The notes under the pieces were generated by a model. It was not told the DNA's origin. It was given only the letters and a program-made list of their open reading frames with translations, and searched no databases. This document shows, piece by piece, positions 1 through 10,443 of a stretch of DNA of 64,000 nt. The DNA lies in contig JAJEKV010000535.1 in NCBI GenBank assembly GCA_021234155.1, forward strand, positions 91,530 to 155,529, written 5' to 3'. Every line of letters begins with the position of its first letter. The first letter of the stretch is position 1. Position numbers and translations under genes: made by a program. The DNA comes from Isoetes taiwanensis. Its lineage: Eukaryota; Streptophyta; Lycopodiopsida; Isoetales; Isoetaceae.

Positions 1-286
1 ACTAAAAGAATAAAACCCAACAAAGAAACAAGAAGAATAGAGCTTCAAACTAATAGAAAGGAAAGGTGAAGAAGGTAGAAGGTAACCACAAGGATTTGAA
101 AACTTTCAAAAGCAAGATTGAACATGTCAAAAGAACTAAAAAGACCAACCAACCATAGAACAAGCGGAGCAACATGGGACAAATCAAAGTAGAAGGAATG
201 GAAAAAAGGATACCATGATGACAAAAGATGGCGTATCCAAGAACTACAGAAGCGGGTGAAGCACAAGTGAAACTGCAAGGATCCAT

Positions 287-329
287 AAGGAAGGAAGGAA
301 GGAAGGAAGGAAGGAAGGAAGGAAGGAAG
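287..329. repeat. (GGAA)n microsatellite
   Basis: About ten uninterrupted GGAA units. Read on the minus strand this is a (TTCC)n run. It follows a short stretch that loosely resembles the 3' end of the LINE family seen at 2,105 and 9,012, so it may mark the tail of a third, very short LINE copy. That last point is inference. Confidence 0.9.
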
Positions 330-437
330 AAACGGGACAATTGGAACTAGTATAAAAATAGAGCAACCAATTAAAGAAACTCACGGATTATGAGAGACAA
401 ATGGAGCAATAATAAACAACTAAAACTAGGTATGTGA

Positions 438-538
438 TGGGTAACATGGACAGAAAAAAAATGACTAAAGTAGTGAAAATTAACAAGATGGGTAACATGG
501 ACAGAAAAAAATGACTAAAGCAGTGAAAATTAACGAGA
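438..538. repeat. Two-copy tandem repeat, about 51-bp unit
   Basis: The unit beginning GGTAACATGGACAGAAAAAA and ending in GTGAAAATTAAC occurs twice in direct succession, with only a few differences. No coding potential is apparent. Confidence 0.85.
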
Positions 539-599
539 TAAAAAAGGATTAAAGGCACATAGGCCTTAGGGTAGCTGAACATCAACAAGAACCAAACCC

Positions 600-1860
600 C
601 ATAAGAGACACGTATAAACCATTGGGAAAAAACGAGTCCAACATCATCGCTGCTAGACATATGAAAAAAGGTCAGATCAAGCAACAAGCACTCTGGAGGA
701 AAAACAGACGAATCTACGAAAATAATCTTATGCAAGAGACCATGCCTAATGCCTATAACTTGGATATGTGCAAGTCTACTATAAGTTATAGTTTCCATGA
801 GGAAAAACAAGCGGTAGGAGAAATGACGGGGCATATTGGTATTAATGCAGTCATAATACCGACAAGAAACATACCGTATAAGAAAAAACATAAGCAAGAT
901 AGAGGAACTACATGTAGCAAATGTCAATGCATCATGAACCAAATATATCACATACCTATAACATATACTGATGCAGTATGAAAGATGAACTAGAATTATC
1001 CATGTCAAACATAATATATACATGCGCGATATAATATGCTTGCCAAACCATAAGAATGCTTATACATAACCCCATTCCAAACATCATGCCCAATACATAT
1101 AACTTGGATACGTACACGTCTACATCATGTTAAAACTCGAAATATAGGAATGTAGAATACCAAATCACATAGAACTAGGCAAAAACGAGTCCAACATCAC
1201 TACTGCTAAACATATGAAAAAATGTTAGTTCAAGCAATGTGAGCACTCTAGAAGAAAAACAGACTATACTACGAACATAACCTCTATGTCAGATATCATG
1301 CCTAAAGCCTATACCATAAGATCCGTGCAAGTCCAACCACAAGGTATCATTTCCATGAGAAAAAACGTGATAAAAGAATTGACAAGGCACATTAGTGATA
1401 ATGCAATTGCAACACCGATAAGAAATATACCACCCAAAAGAAAAATCATAAATCCAACGCATCACACTCATATAATATGAGACATGAAATAGAAAGATGT
1501 CAACAGTTATCCATGTCATAATATACATGTCCAAAATAATACGCTTGACAAACCAGAAAGAATGCTCATGCATAACCCCATGCTGACATCATGCCTAAAA
1601 CGCATACCCTAGATACGTACATGTCTACCGTACGTGTCTACCGTAAGTTATAGTTTCCATAAGAAAATAAGCAACTTTTGAGGTAAATATATATTTTTTT
1701 TTTTTTTTAAACATGCATCATGGAAAAACTCGAAATATAGAAAATTAGGCTACCAAACCTTATGGAACTAGGGAAAAAACGAGACCAACATCACCGATGC
1801 AAGAAGGTTAGTTATGGTAATCACCACTTTGGCGGGAAAACAAACTAACCCAAGAAAACA
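600..1860. repeat. Degenerate tandem repeat, about 570-600-bp unit
   Basis: Blocks containing AAAAACGAGTCCAACATCA followed by a CATATGAAAAAA-type segment start near 622, 1,172 and 1,767. A second sub-motif (CATGCCTAA...CCTATA...GATACGT) recurs near 745, 1,075, 1,295 and 1,585. The long minus-strand reading frame over 388-1,023 is hydrophobic and follows the repeat, so it is not called as a gene. Confidence 0.75.
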
Positions 1861-2918
1861 ACGCGAACCACATAATATAAGAATCTAAAACGGGAAAACG
1901 GAATTGGGGAGGCGTCTGTAAAATCCAAACTGACAAACCAACAAGGTGAACCAAGAACTATACAAGCCGAAACTGACAAACCAAAAAGTGAATCACAAGC
2001 TATACAAGCACCAACAAACAAAAACATATCAACCTAGAGAAAACCACCACACCAGACTAACATCGATAAAAACATATATAATCAAGCAGACAAGTTAAGG
2101 AAGGAAGGTACTTTTATCGTCCACGGAGACCAATCGGTCTATGGGACCCAATACAAAACGCGGCAAAGCGGATTCCGCCCCGGATTAAAACCCCGCCCGG
2201 GAAGGGTTTTCGAGGGAAAACGCAAACAATCGGCCTGACAAACCGTGGCTAATCATATAAAATGCGTAAAACATCCCAATATATCTGATCCATGCACCAC
2301 CCCCGTAGTGCCTAGTCAACGGACAGCCGAGGGGGGCAAAGGTGACCTCGCAGTCCGGGGTACCTCGGATGTATGACCCCGTGGCACGCATCGACGGTGT
2401 GTTCATCCGGCAAATGCAAAGGGCACGTCCCGCCATTACTAAGGGGCGATTCGGCCCGGACCGGCAACGCCGGGCAACTCGAAAGTGTGAGACTCATCCT
2501 CAATGGCACCCGTTTGACAAAGACCGACAGAGAAGCTCGCCCCGGCGGGGCTCCCCAATCCACCGCCCCTCGGCGAAGATGGTGGGCACCAGGCGAATGG
2601 AGGCAATGAGTCCGCTTTTTTCAGGGCAGTGGGAAACGCGGGGGATTTGGGGCCCCGCTAACACTCTGGGTTGATGTGCTCCCTTGTAATGGGCCATTTT
2701 GACTGCTCTAGAGCAATGGGGTCCCGTGAGCTTGCCAAGGAAACAAGCATCTAGGGTACTCCCGCAGTCCCACGATCGACCATTTGCGCCCACCAGACGC
2801 GATCTCGTGCTCTCACGCGTTCCATCTGGCGAACCACCGGCGATCTCTCTTACCCCTCCAACAGGCCCTAATTGCCGCGGACTCATGGCCACGGTAAAAG
2901 CCAAAGCGGAGCCGAGCA

Positions 2919-3212
2919 TCACCTATAGTAACCACTTTCTGAAAATGACGATGTGTCTATCAAGGGTTGCCGCCGAAGCGCAAGAATCCGGTTTCTGCGG
3001 CCCGAGAATCCGATAGGGGGTGAAGGTTTCACCCCAAGTGCCCGCGGGCTAAAATGCCTTACGCACTGCTCCAAGTCATTCCGGTCGCCAAAGAGACGGC
3101 CGCCCCAAACCTCGACCCGCATTGAAGGACAGTTCGGCGTCAAGGAACAGATGTGATCGATGGCCCCAATCATATAGCTACGCACTGGGTGACTATTGTT
3201 CCCAGATGGCAT
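2919..3212 (-). pseudogene. LINE ORF2 C-terminal region
   Basis: The minus-strand frame contains MRVEVWGGRLFGDRNDLEQC followed by VRHFSPRALGVKPSPPI. This resembles the segment after the polymerase in many LINE ORF2 proteins, of the type YGxEVWGxxxxxxxxxxIExxQxxFLxxxLxVKxxTP. It places the element in that ORF2 class and confirms the minus orientation. Frame quality decays downstream. Confidence 0.6.
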
Positions 3213-3758
3213 AAAGCTTTCAAAATACTCGGGCCGTCACCCTAAGCGGATAGAGCGCCCCGCCAGGCGAGGAGGGGAACTCCACCCCTAGGTACTTGTA
3301 GGTGGGCGTGACGTCCACGTGTCGGCCCCCGATATGTGAGTGCGGGGAGGCATGGGGTGGCGGAAGAGGATATGCGAGAACCACCTCGGTCTTGGCCGAT
3401 TGACGCCAAGCATTATCCGTAGCCCCGACAAAATGTGTCTAGGGCATCCAGGTGAGACCGCGATAGCTTCGGGGTGTGGCGGCCAGCAGCCAACATCGCC
3501 CCGCAGATAGATGAGCTGGCGGATGACACCGGTGCAAAAGTCGTGATGCCATCCCCCCCATGCTTTCGAAGCCGGGCTCTAACCGATCAATGTAGAGGCC
3601 AAAAGTGTTGGCGAGAGGGGCAACCTTGGGACCTCGATACTACCGGGTGAATGCTTGGCCCGTCGGGCCGCATCCCCGCCAAAACAACTCTCATACAACC
3701 CGTATATGGCATTACGACAGGCAGCGGAGCCCCGCTGACGCATCTTCAGCCAGACTTT

Positions 3759-4151
3759 TCAGGGGACCGTATCAAAAGCCTTGGCGAAGTCCACAAAGCA
3801 GCAATACAAGTCCGGCCGATGATTCCGGCCATCTTCAATCGATGCCAAAGCCGTAAAGATATGGTCAATCGTTGAGTGGCGGGTCGAAAGTCTGCGTGTG
3901 AGGGCTCGCACATCCGCACGCCTCGCCCGTGGGTCAAGCGCCGCCGAGAATGCCGCCACCGGTTTGGCAAATACCTTGGCCGACCATGATCGTCCGTGCA
4001 TTGGCGGCCAGTGTGGGTCGCCCCCTTGTGAATGGGAACAACCACGCTTGTGGTCCATTGTCGGGAAACCCTCCCCGCAATGCTCTGTTGAAACAGGTAG
4101 TGAGGACCGGCAGACAAGCGGGCTGCCCCCCACTTGAGTAACTTCGACCAA
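3759..4151 (-). pseudogene. LINE reverse transcriptase, N-terminal part
   Basis: A 130-residue frame ends in STRHSTIDHIFTALASIE and then YCCFVDFAKAFDTVP. These correspond to the conserved R-Q-x-S-T-x-D-H-I and FxDFxKAFDxV blocks of non-LTR reverse transcriptases; the D of VDFAKAFD is a metal-binding catalytic aspartate. The YADD block should follow at lower coordinates, but the frame is broken there and I could not place it with confidence. Confidence 0.85.
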
Positions 4152-4669
4152 GATACCATCGAGGTCCGTTGCCTTCCCATTAGCTAGCCGTTGCGGTGCC
4201 CCTCCTCAACATCCTCGCCCACGAGAACCAATGGGGGGCCATCCTGGGGGGTATGGGCGCACGCTGCCCCCGGGGCGGGTCATAGAGCTGCTTTGCAAAG
4301 TCTTGTTCCCCGCCGGGTGTGATGTCCCCCGTAGGCTGGCTGGCCTTCGAAAGCACTCTGGCCAAAAGGTTCGAGGATGAGTGTCCAGCGGCCGAACATC
4401 TCCCCCGATGCTTGGCAAGGTATGCTAGCGCTTTGTGTCCTTCGGGATGGGCGATGATGCGTGGTGGCCGCAAGCCGGTACGGATCCGAATCGTGAGCCG
4501 GAGCTGCCGCTTTGGCGTTCTTTACAATCCGCATCAAACCATGGGTTACGAGGGAATGTTATTTGACCCGAAGGGCGACGCTGGGGGTCGGCTAAAGGGG
4601 TCGGGCCAAAGCTTACTGATCCGTACATCCGGTCACCGGTCCGTCCGCTTCTAGTGTGGAGGTCTCTAA

Positions 4670-4955
4670 TTGTGGAGGGCGCCCATGAGCATTCGTCCAT
4701 GAGCATCTCTGCGCCATAATCGAAGTCTCAATGTCGAGTCGGCGCGAGGGGGCTGGCATAGTGGGGGTCCCGGCTCGCCAAACCAGGTCCAAATAAAGTG
4801 GGAGGTGATCCGAAGTCGACCTCTCCTCATCCCGACTGTCTGTGCCCACCCGGAAACGACTGATGAGATGCATATCTTGCGCAACTACAAGCACATAGTC
4901 CACCACACTAGACCCTCCCCCCTGATTGTCCTGTCTGCCAAACATGGTCCTATAG
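4670..4955 (-). pseudogene. LINE endonuclease, C-terminal fragment
   Basis: The minus-strand frame reads GGGSSVVDYVLVV, then about 30 residues later STSDHLPLYLDL. The pattern S-x-VDYVL ... SDHxPL is the distal half of the exonuclease-endonuclease-phosphatase domain of LINEs, which nicks target DNA to prime reverse transcription; the SDH histidine is a catalytic residue. The N-terminal half is missing, and upstream sequence in the same frame is low-complexity hydrophobic read-through. It lies directly upstream of the reverse transcriptase, as expected for ORF2. Confidence 0.75.
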
Positions 4956-6976
4956 TAAAAAGAAATGACAAAGTCCATGGGGATGGCAAATTGAAAAAAG
5001 GGAAAGGATATATCGATGGCTATCTTAAAAAAAACCAGGAAAAAACAAATGAAAGTAGGCAAAAAACATAAATGCAGAATAATCATCATTAACATTTCTC
5101 AAAAATATACATAACATCAAAATCAACAACCTGAATCAGGCGGAAGAAAGAACCCGGATCACGAAGAAAATTGCGCCCATCTGAAAATCAAGTCATTGTG
5201 AAGTTGTATTAGAATCGCACTCACTGAAATCTGCAAGAAAGGAAATGAGAGCAGCCGCCATCTGATATCTGAAAGAAAGAAAAAGTGAGCAGCCACCATA
5301 TGATATTGAGTAATAACCTGTAAATCCACAAAACCATAGCAAAAGCCAAACCAATGGTTAACCAGCAGATAACCATCCATGTAACCACACCATCAACTAA
5401 CCAAGCACTGACACTCGCCAAAACGCTTTTGATCATATCTTTCACCCATAGTATCGGATTTCCGCAATTCTTGGATCTTTAGAAAGCCTATCCAGAGAGC
5501 TTTTCAAAAATATAAGATTTGAGCCTATTGGATGGTAGGAAGGCTATGAAAAATACAGATTCACGATTTAGGCCAGAGAGAGCTCGGCAAAACACTTTTT
5601 CCCATATCTCCCTCCCAGAATATCAGATTCAAGCAATCTTTAGAGGGATAGAAGCTCTCCAGGAATATAGAAATCGAATAGTTTGGACGGAAAAAAGGCC
5701 GTGGAAAATGTAGATTAGTGATTCTGGCCAGAAAAAGCTCGGCATAATGATTTTTCGCATATCTCCCTCTCAGAATATCGGATTCAGGCGATTTTTGGAT
5801 GGATGAAAAGCTTATCCAATGGACTTTCCAGTGATATAAAATTCAACTATGGTTGGGAGCAAAAAGTCTGCGAAAAAATCAGAATGGAAATCTTGACCGG
5901 ATTCAGAGGAAAAAGGGCCCCGAGAAAAGCTTGAAAGGTTTGATGCTCAAAACCAAGAATAGGGCAACAAACAACTAACTAGGAAAACTAAGAACAAACT
6001 AGGGATAAGCAGAAAAGAAACTGACACCAAGAATCAAATTTCCATCTCAAAGAGAACCAACAGAATTCAGCTCAGAGGAAACGCTGATGAGGAATGCTAG
6101 CAGTAGACAGAGCCAAAGAAAGCCTGCGCCATAGAAGGCTCAGGCCATAGATAGATCTGACGCTCAAAATGGTGTGACGCCAAAACAGGCGTCCCCTTCC
6201 CCAGAATGATGGTTCTCTTCTATATAAAAAGAGAACCATGGCATTTTCTCTCTTTTTCGCGTAGGTTCATGACAACACCCTTGGATCCCTTATGTTCTGA
6301 TCTAATGGGTAGGGAACCTAGAAAACATCTGGAAATTCTCCACCCTACTCTTCTTTCTTGCTTCCTTTCGTTTTCTTCTTCTTCTTCTTCTTCTTCTTCT
6401 TGCAGGCATGTGGTTGGCTTTTGAGACTGCAGGGTAGCTATTTAGGGTATGGCACATGACGAAGCTCTTCTTTGGCTTTTTTAACTTCATGCAGATAAAG
6501 AATATTTCCAGATAAGACGAATCATCATCTTTGAGGACGAACAGAAATTGGTCCATGCCTTATTTTTCAAAGTATGAAGGTGATGTTCTAGCATAATATA
6601 TGATAATATCACAGTACATATCAAGGGATTTAACATGTACGGGTGAAAGCATGTTGTAGTGGAACAAAAACGTGCATTTTAGCACCACATTTTTGGGTGC
6701 TAAGTGTGGTGGGAACTACCGAATTTGTAGTGGGAGAGGCAGTTATTTTTTCAAAAATACACATGATTACTTATTCAAAATTTTGTCCTTTCAGGTCTTA
6801 TTGGGCTTATTCAAAGAATGTACACGATCATTTTCCCTCAAAAACTCCGATCACGCTCCCTTAATCCAAGCAAGACCATTTCGATTTGAATTTTCATTTT
6901 CCCTCAAAAACTCTGATCACGCTCCCTTAATTCGGCAAGACCATTTCTGATTTCTGGCAAGAAGATCGATCACGAA
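4956..6976. other. Non-coding stretch with degenerate repeats
   Basis: No gene recognised. Between about 5,420 and 5,950 a unit of roughly 150-190 bp recurs in degenerate form, recognisable by CATATCTCCCTC followed by AGAATATC(A/G)GATTCA (5,603 and 5,758) and by GCTCGGCA(A/T)AA. A (TTC)n microsatellite occupies 6,373-6,402. A direct duplication lies at 6,828-6,950, each copy holding TTTTCCCTCAAAAACTC and GATCACGCTCCCTTAAT. Confidence 0.6.
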
Positions 6977-7577
6977 ATGGCTCTGATCATACCGGACTTG
7001 AATGCCACGGGATACACCTACAAGGAAATGTACAAAGAAGAAAAGCATTACGCCACACAAGAAGAAATCGAAGTCCCTTTTGGGGACCGAAAGTATTAGG
7101 AAAATCCACTTACGGTGGGTTGCATTCTAGATTCGAGGGGATGCCCATGATTTCTGTTGTTTAGAATATTGTTTTGTTTCATCATGCAGGTTGAAGAATC
7201 TGAGCAAGGAGAGGTATAATGAATATATGTGCCTTTACAAAAAAATCACAGGCAGGAAGTGTGCCTGGGGAGGCATGGCCTCACAGACTATGGCTGTTGC
7301 GTATTACCTTCACACAAAAGGAAAAGAAATAAACTGGTTGAGTTTCTGGCAACAGTTAAGAGAAAACGAGTCTAAAGCCTCTCCGTCCCAACGTAAGAGG
7401 AAGAATGCAAGCATTTCAAATAGTGAGGAAGCAGAGCAACATGCCACAGATGATGCTTCCTCTCGTGAAATGACTAGGCCACAATTCAAGCCTCCTCAAG
7501 CTGTAAGAAGAATCTCGGGGAAAATCACTGAAAAAATAGGTACTTTTCAACCCTCTTCTTTTGGAACCACCATATGA
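6977..7577 (+). pseudogene. Possible two-exon plant gene fragment, unknown function
   Basis: A short frame starts at ATG 6,977 (MALIIPDLNATGYTYKEMYK) and ends at a stop near 7,099. After a possible intron with acceptor CATGCAG at about 7,188, a 120-residue frame runs to 7,577. It begins LSKERYNEYMCLYKKITG, contains WGGMASQTMAVAYYL, then a lysine/serine-rich tail (SPSQRKRKNAS). I do not recognise a domain. The tail is charged and could be nuclear, but that is only composition. The two parts may not belong together. No promoter or partner gene is obvious. Confidence 0.35.
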
Positions 7578-7719
7578 TGCAATTTAATATTGGAACTGTT
7601 ATTTTCCAGCAAGGTCTAGCAAGCTTGAACAATCAGGTACACCACTTCTTCATTTGGGTGTGTTGTAAGTTATGTGTAGGAAATTTGTCTTTGCTAGTTT
7701 GAGTTGTGGTGGATAATTT

Positions 7720-8305
7720 CAGTTCCACGTAGTATGTAGCTCCAAATGTGTTACGGGGCAGTCATATGGTGCCAATTATATGTTAATAATGTAGTTTGTA
7801 GCATATGTAGTGTCACATATAGTACCAAGCGTGGTACCTTATCCGACTAGTGAATTGGCTTCCATATGTTTCTATACTTAGTGTCATATGTGATGTTAGA
7901 TATGGTGATACTTGTGAATGGTGGATTGTCCGCCATATGTGGTGCCAAGCGCTGCGCTAAATATTGCACCACGCTATACGCCACATATGGGGTGGTGGAT
8001 GCTGCTTGGGATGTGGTGCCTTACGTGCATTGTGGTGCCACATGTGGTGTCTAATGTGGCACCACTATGGATCACATTTTGCACCACATGTGGTGTCTTT
8101 GGCGCCATTTGTGGTGCGGCAATGAATTGCCATATGTGGTGCCTTGGGTGCATTGTGGTGCCATATGTGGTGTGGCATGTGGCACCAGTTTGGTGCCACA
8201 TGCCACACCACATGTGGTGAAATATGACGCCATTTGTGGTGCAAAGTTTGTCATGATGGAATTTGTGGTGTGTAAAGTGGTGCTTTGTTGTGTCATGTGG
8301 TACTA
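7720..8305. repeat. Dense array of GGTGCCA / CATATGTGGTG motifs
   Basis: About 600 bp built from irregularly spaced copies of TGTGGTGCCA, CATATGTGGTG, CACATGTGGTG and their complements. Spacing is not constant, so it is not a classical satellite. It includes a 15-bp stem inverted repeat at about 8,176-8,210 (arms GTGGCATGTGGCACC and GGTGCCACATGCCAC). Reading frames across it on both strands are by-products of the repeat. Confidence 0.85.
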
Positions 8306-8639
8306 ACCTTGGATTACTTTCGGTTGAATTCAACGAGGACGGGAGAATGGATCAACTCTACAAGATCGAAGTGATTGGTGTAAAGGCAAGGTTGCAAACT
8401 TGTGATCAAAGCCTGCAGAGTGCTACAAATGAAGGTTCAGCAACTTAAGTTCGGGAATCGGAGAAGATGAATAAAGATTTAAAAAATGGGAAGGAATGAT
8501 TAAGGATAAACCAAGTCGCAATGCGGGCGGTATACCGAGCTATATGCCAAGATACGTAGGCCGAATTGAAGGAACTATTACGAACTTGAGCGCACAAAAA
8601 TCGAGGAGCTTAATGCGATTTGTCGGCCGGGGCGGACAC

Positions 8640-9013
8640 AACAAAGACATTGAAAGTCTTTGGAACCAAGGTTAGAGGTTTTACGTCTTGCACGGGGAGC
8701 TATCATTCGGGATCACTGGCCACTTGATCCATGGGCAATGTCTGTGTAGTTGGTTGACTCCGAGCTCTGCTTGGGCTTATGCCCTTCTGTTTTATTCTAG
8801 CATTGTGATTTGCTACGGGGCATAGTCCCCGAGTTCTGTGTACTGGGGCTAGTCCCCACGTTTGATTTTGGCTTCGGCCTTTTTGGTTTGGTCACGGGGC
8901 TTGGTCCCCGAGTTTCAGTCTGGGCTTTTGCCCTATCTTTTGTATTAGGTCCCATAACCCGATTGGGTTCCGTAAACGTTAAAATTTCCTTCCTTCCTTC
9001 CTTCCTTCCTTAA
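8640..9013 (+). mobile_element. LINE 3' end with (TTCC)n tail
   Basis: The segment TTTTGTATTAGGTCCCATAA, followed by CCGATTGG and a TTCC run (8,990-9,013), matches the 3' terminus of the minus-strand LINE near 2,105. Upstream are three hairpins of the form CGGGGC...GTCCCCG at about 8,816, 8,842 and 8,895. No coding part is recognised, so this is a severely 5'-truncated copy. The 5' boundary is uncertain. Confidence 0.65.
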
Positions 9014-10438
9014 TTAATTCTTTAGAATATAGTTCACATATACCACATTCTGTATGATAACATTAGTTGGTTAGGGGGGATTGTCTATCTAAAGGGTGAT
9101 ACTGAAGCACAAAAACTAAGCAGTTAAGGGCTACTTTGTATGTATGTGGACATCCATTTATATCTTTCAAAAGTTATCTCATACGTAATGAGAAGCCATA
9201 GTATCATTGTAGGGGATAAAATAAATAGAACTGGTGCAAATAACTAGAGAGATTTTTTGCATCCAATTGATCTAATCCTGGACCTATAAATAGTCCATGT
9301 CTATTTATATTCAGATCTTGTATATAATATGTTCTTCTAACATGAAATTTGAGATATATATTGCCAATAAAGGTTCAGATTCACAAAAATTATAGCCTAT
9401 CATAAAAGGTGATCTACATATACTATGGTCCTTATTTAGACTAAAGCACTTTGGAGCAGCCACACATTGACTAATTTTATAATAGTAAGAAGTAAGTAGG
9501 TTTCTTAATTTTTTTCTAATAAGACCACATCAAGAACCTCTATATCCTTTTTTATCATATATTATCATTTGAAAGGCTTATGGGAGAAATGTAATACAAT
9601 AAATCAATCTTTTAGATGAACTAGTAAAACAGGTACGGAAAGTTCTTCGATCTATTTATTTACAGTCATGGCTAAACTTCGTGATATTGTCCTTCATTCA
9701 TCAGTAACCATCACTAGCTACATCATTATTCAGTTTTTGACCCTTAAGGATGTGATCAATGCACTTTTGACCTTTTAATATGTTCATCCTGTTGTATTAG
9801 ACCTTGTTTAGATATAGATAATGCATGATTATGGCCTAGTTACACTAGATTTAAGTTGATAGAGTAAACTCTTACATAGAGTTAACTAGAATGCATCATT
9901 TACTATTCTTGTGAGACTTATAGATGGGGTTTATTGGAGCACTTTAATCTATATTTTTGTTCTGAATTCTGTACAATACTTTCTTTAGTTAGTAACAATA
10001 CTAATATAGAACATCTAAAAAGTTCCTTGGGCTATAGCTTGTAATGTTAAGAATTCGTTGTCACAAGAATTACGTCAAAACTTATAATAGTAGGGTTTGG
10101 CGACTTCAATTGATATGAAATGATCGCGGCCAAACATGGAAATATATAAATCCATATGCTTTTATATTTAGCAAAGTTTAGGTACTTTTATGCTAGAAAA
10201 TTGAAGAATGCAGTTCTAGAGTGCTGTTCAAAGAACAGTGGTAGAATAAAAAAATTAAATCTCTCTTGTGAGATATATAGTTTTGAGTGGCAGGGGGTAT
10301 GGTGGACCATTTCTGGTCCATGGACCGAAATGGTCCCTAGGATAACTCTAGTATTAAAGTATGTTTTCTTTTGTTCTTACTTGCTTCTATGTTTTTATAC
10401 TTTTTAGCGGGGTTCACTATCCTTTACCCCTGGCATAT
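9014..10438. other. AT-rich intergenic DNA, no gene
   Basis: Strongly AT-rich with short broken frames only. The one structured site is a near-perfect 33-bp palindrome at 10,304-10,336 (core TGGTCCATGGACC). Confidence 0.7.
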
Positions 10439-10443
10439 CCATA
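10439..10443. other. Target-site duplication CCATA, left copy
   Basis: CCATA immediately precedes the TGTTG start of the left LTR and is repeated right after the right LTR. Confidence 0.9.

Larger units (their letters stand above)
2105..4955 (-). mobile_element. 5'-truncated L1-like LINE
   Basis: GC-rich block in AT-rich surroundings. Reading the minus strand from high to low coordinates gives the C-terminal part of an APE-type endonuclease, a reverse transcriptase, then a C-terminal domain. The 3' end, near 2,105, closes with a short TTCCTTCC tail. Sequence just before the tail (TGTATTGGGTCCCATA, then CCGATTGG) matches the 3' end of the plus-strand LINE remnant at 8,950-8,990. The 5' end stops abruptly at about 4,955 inside the endonuclease, where composition falls back to AT-rich. 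Many frameshifts make it a dead copy. Confidence 0.85.

Noticed and set aside
388-1023. 211-residue minus-strand open frame
   Set aside because: It follows the tandem repeat, is extremely hydrophobic and compositionally odd, and lacks any recognisable domain or splice context.
2185-2922. Minus-strand ORFs in the 3' part of the LINE as separate genes
   Set aside because: They lie in the expected ORF2 C-terminus or 3' UTR of the LINE and show no independent domain.
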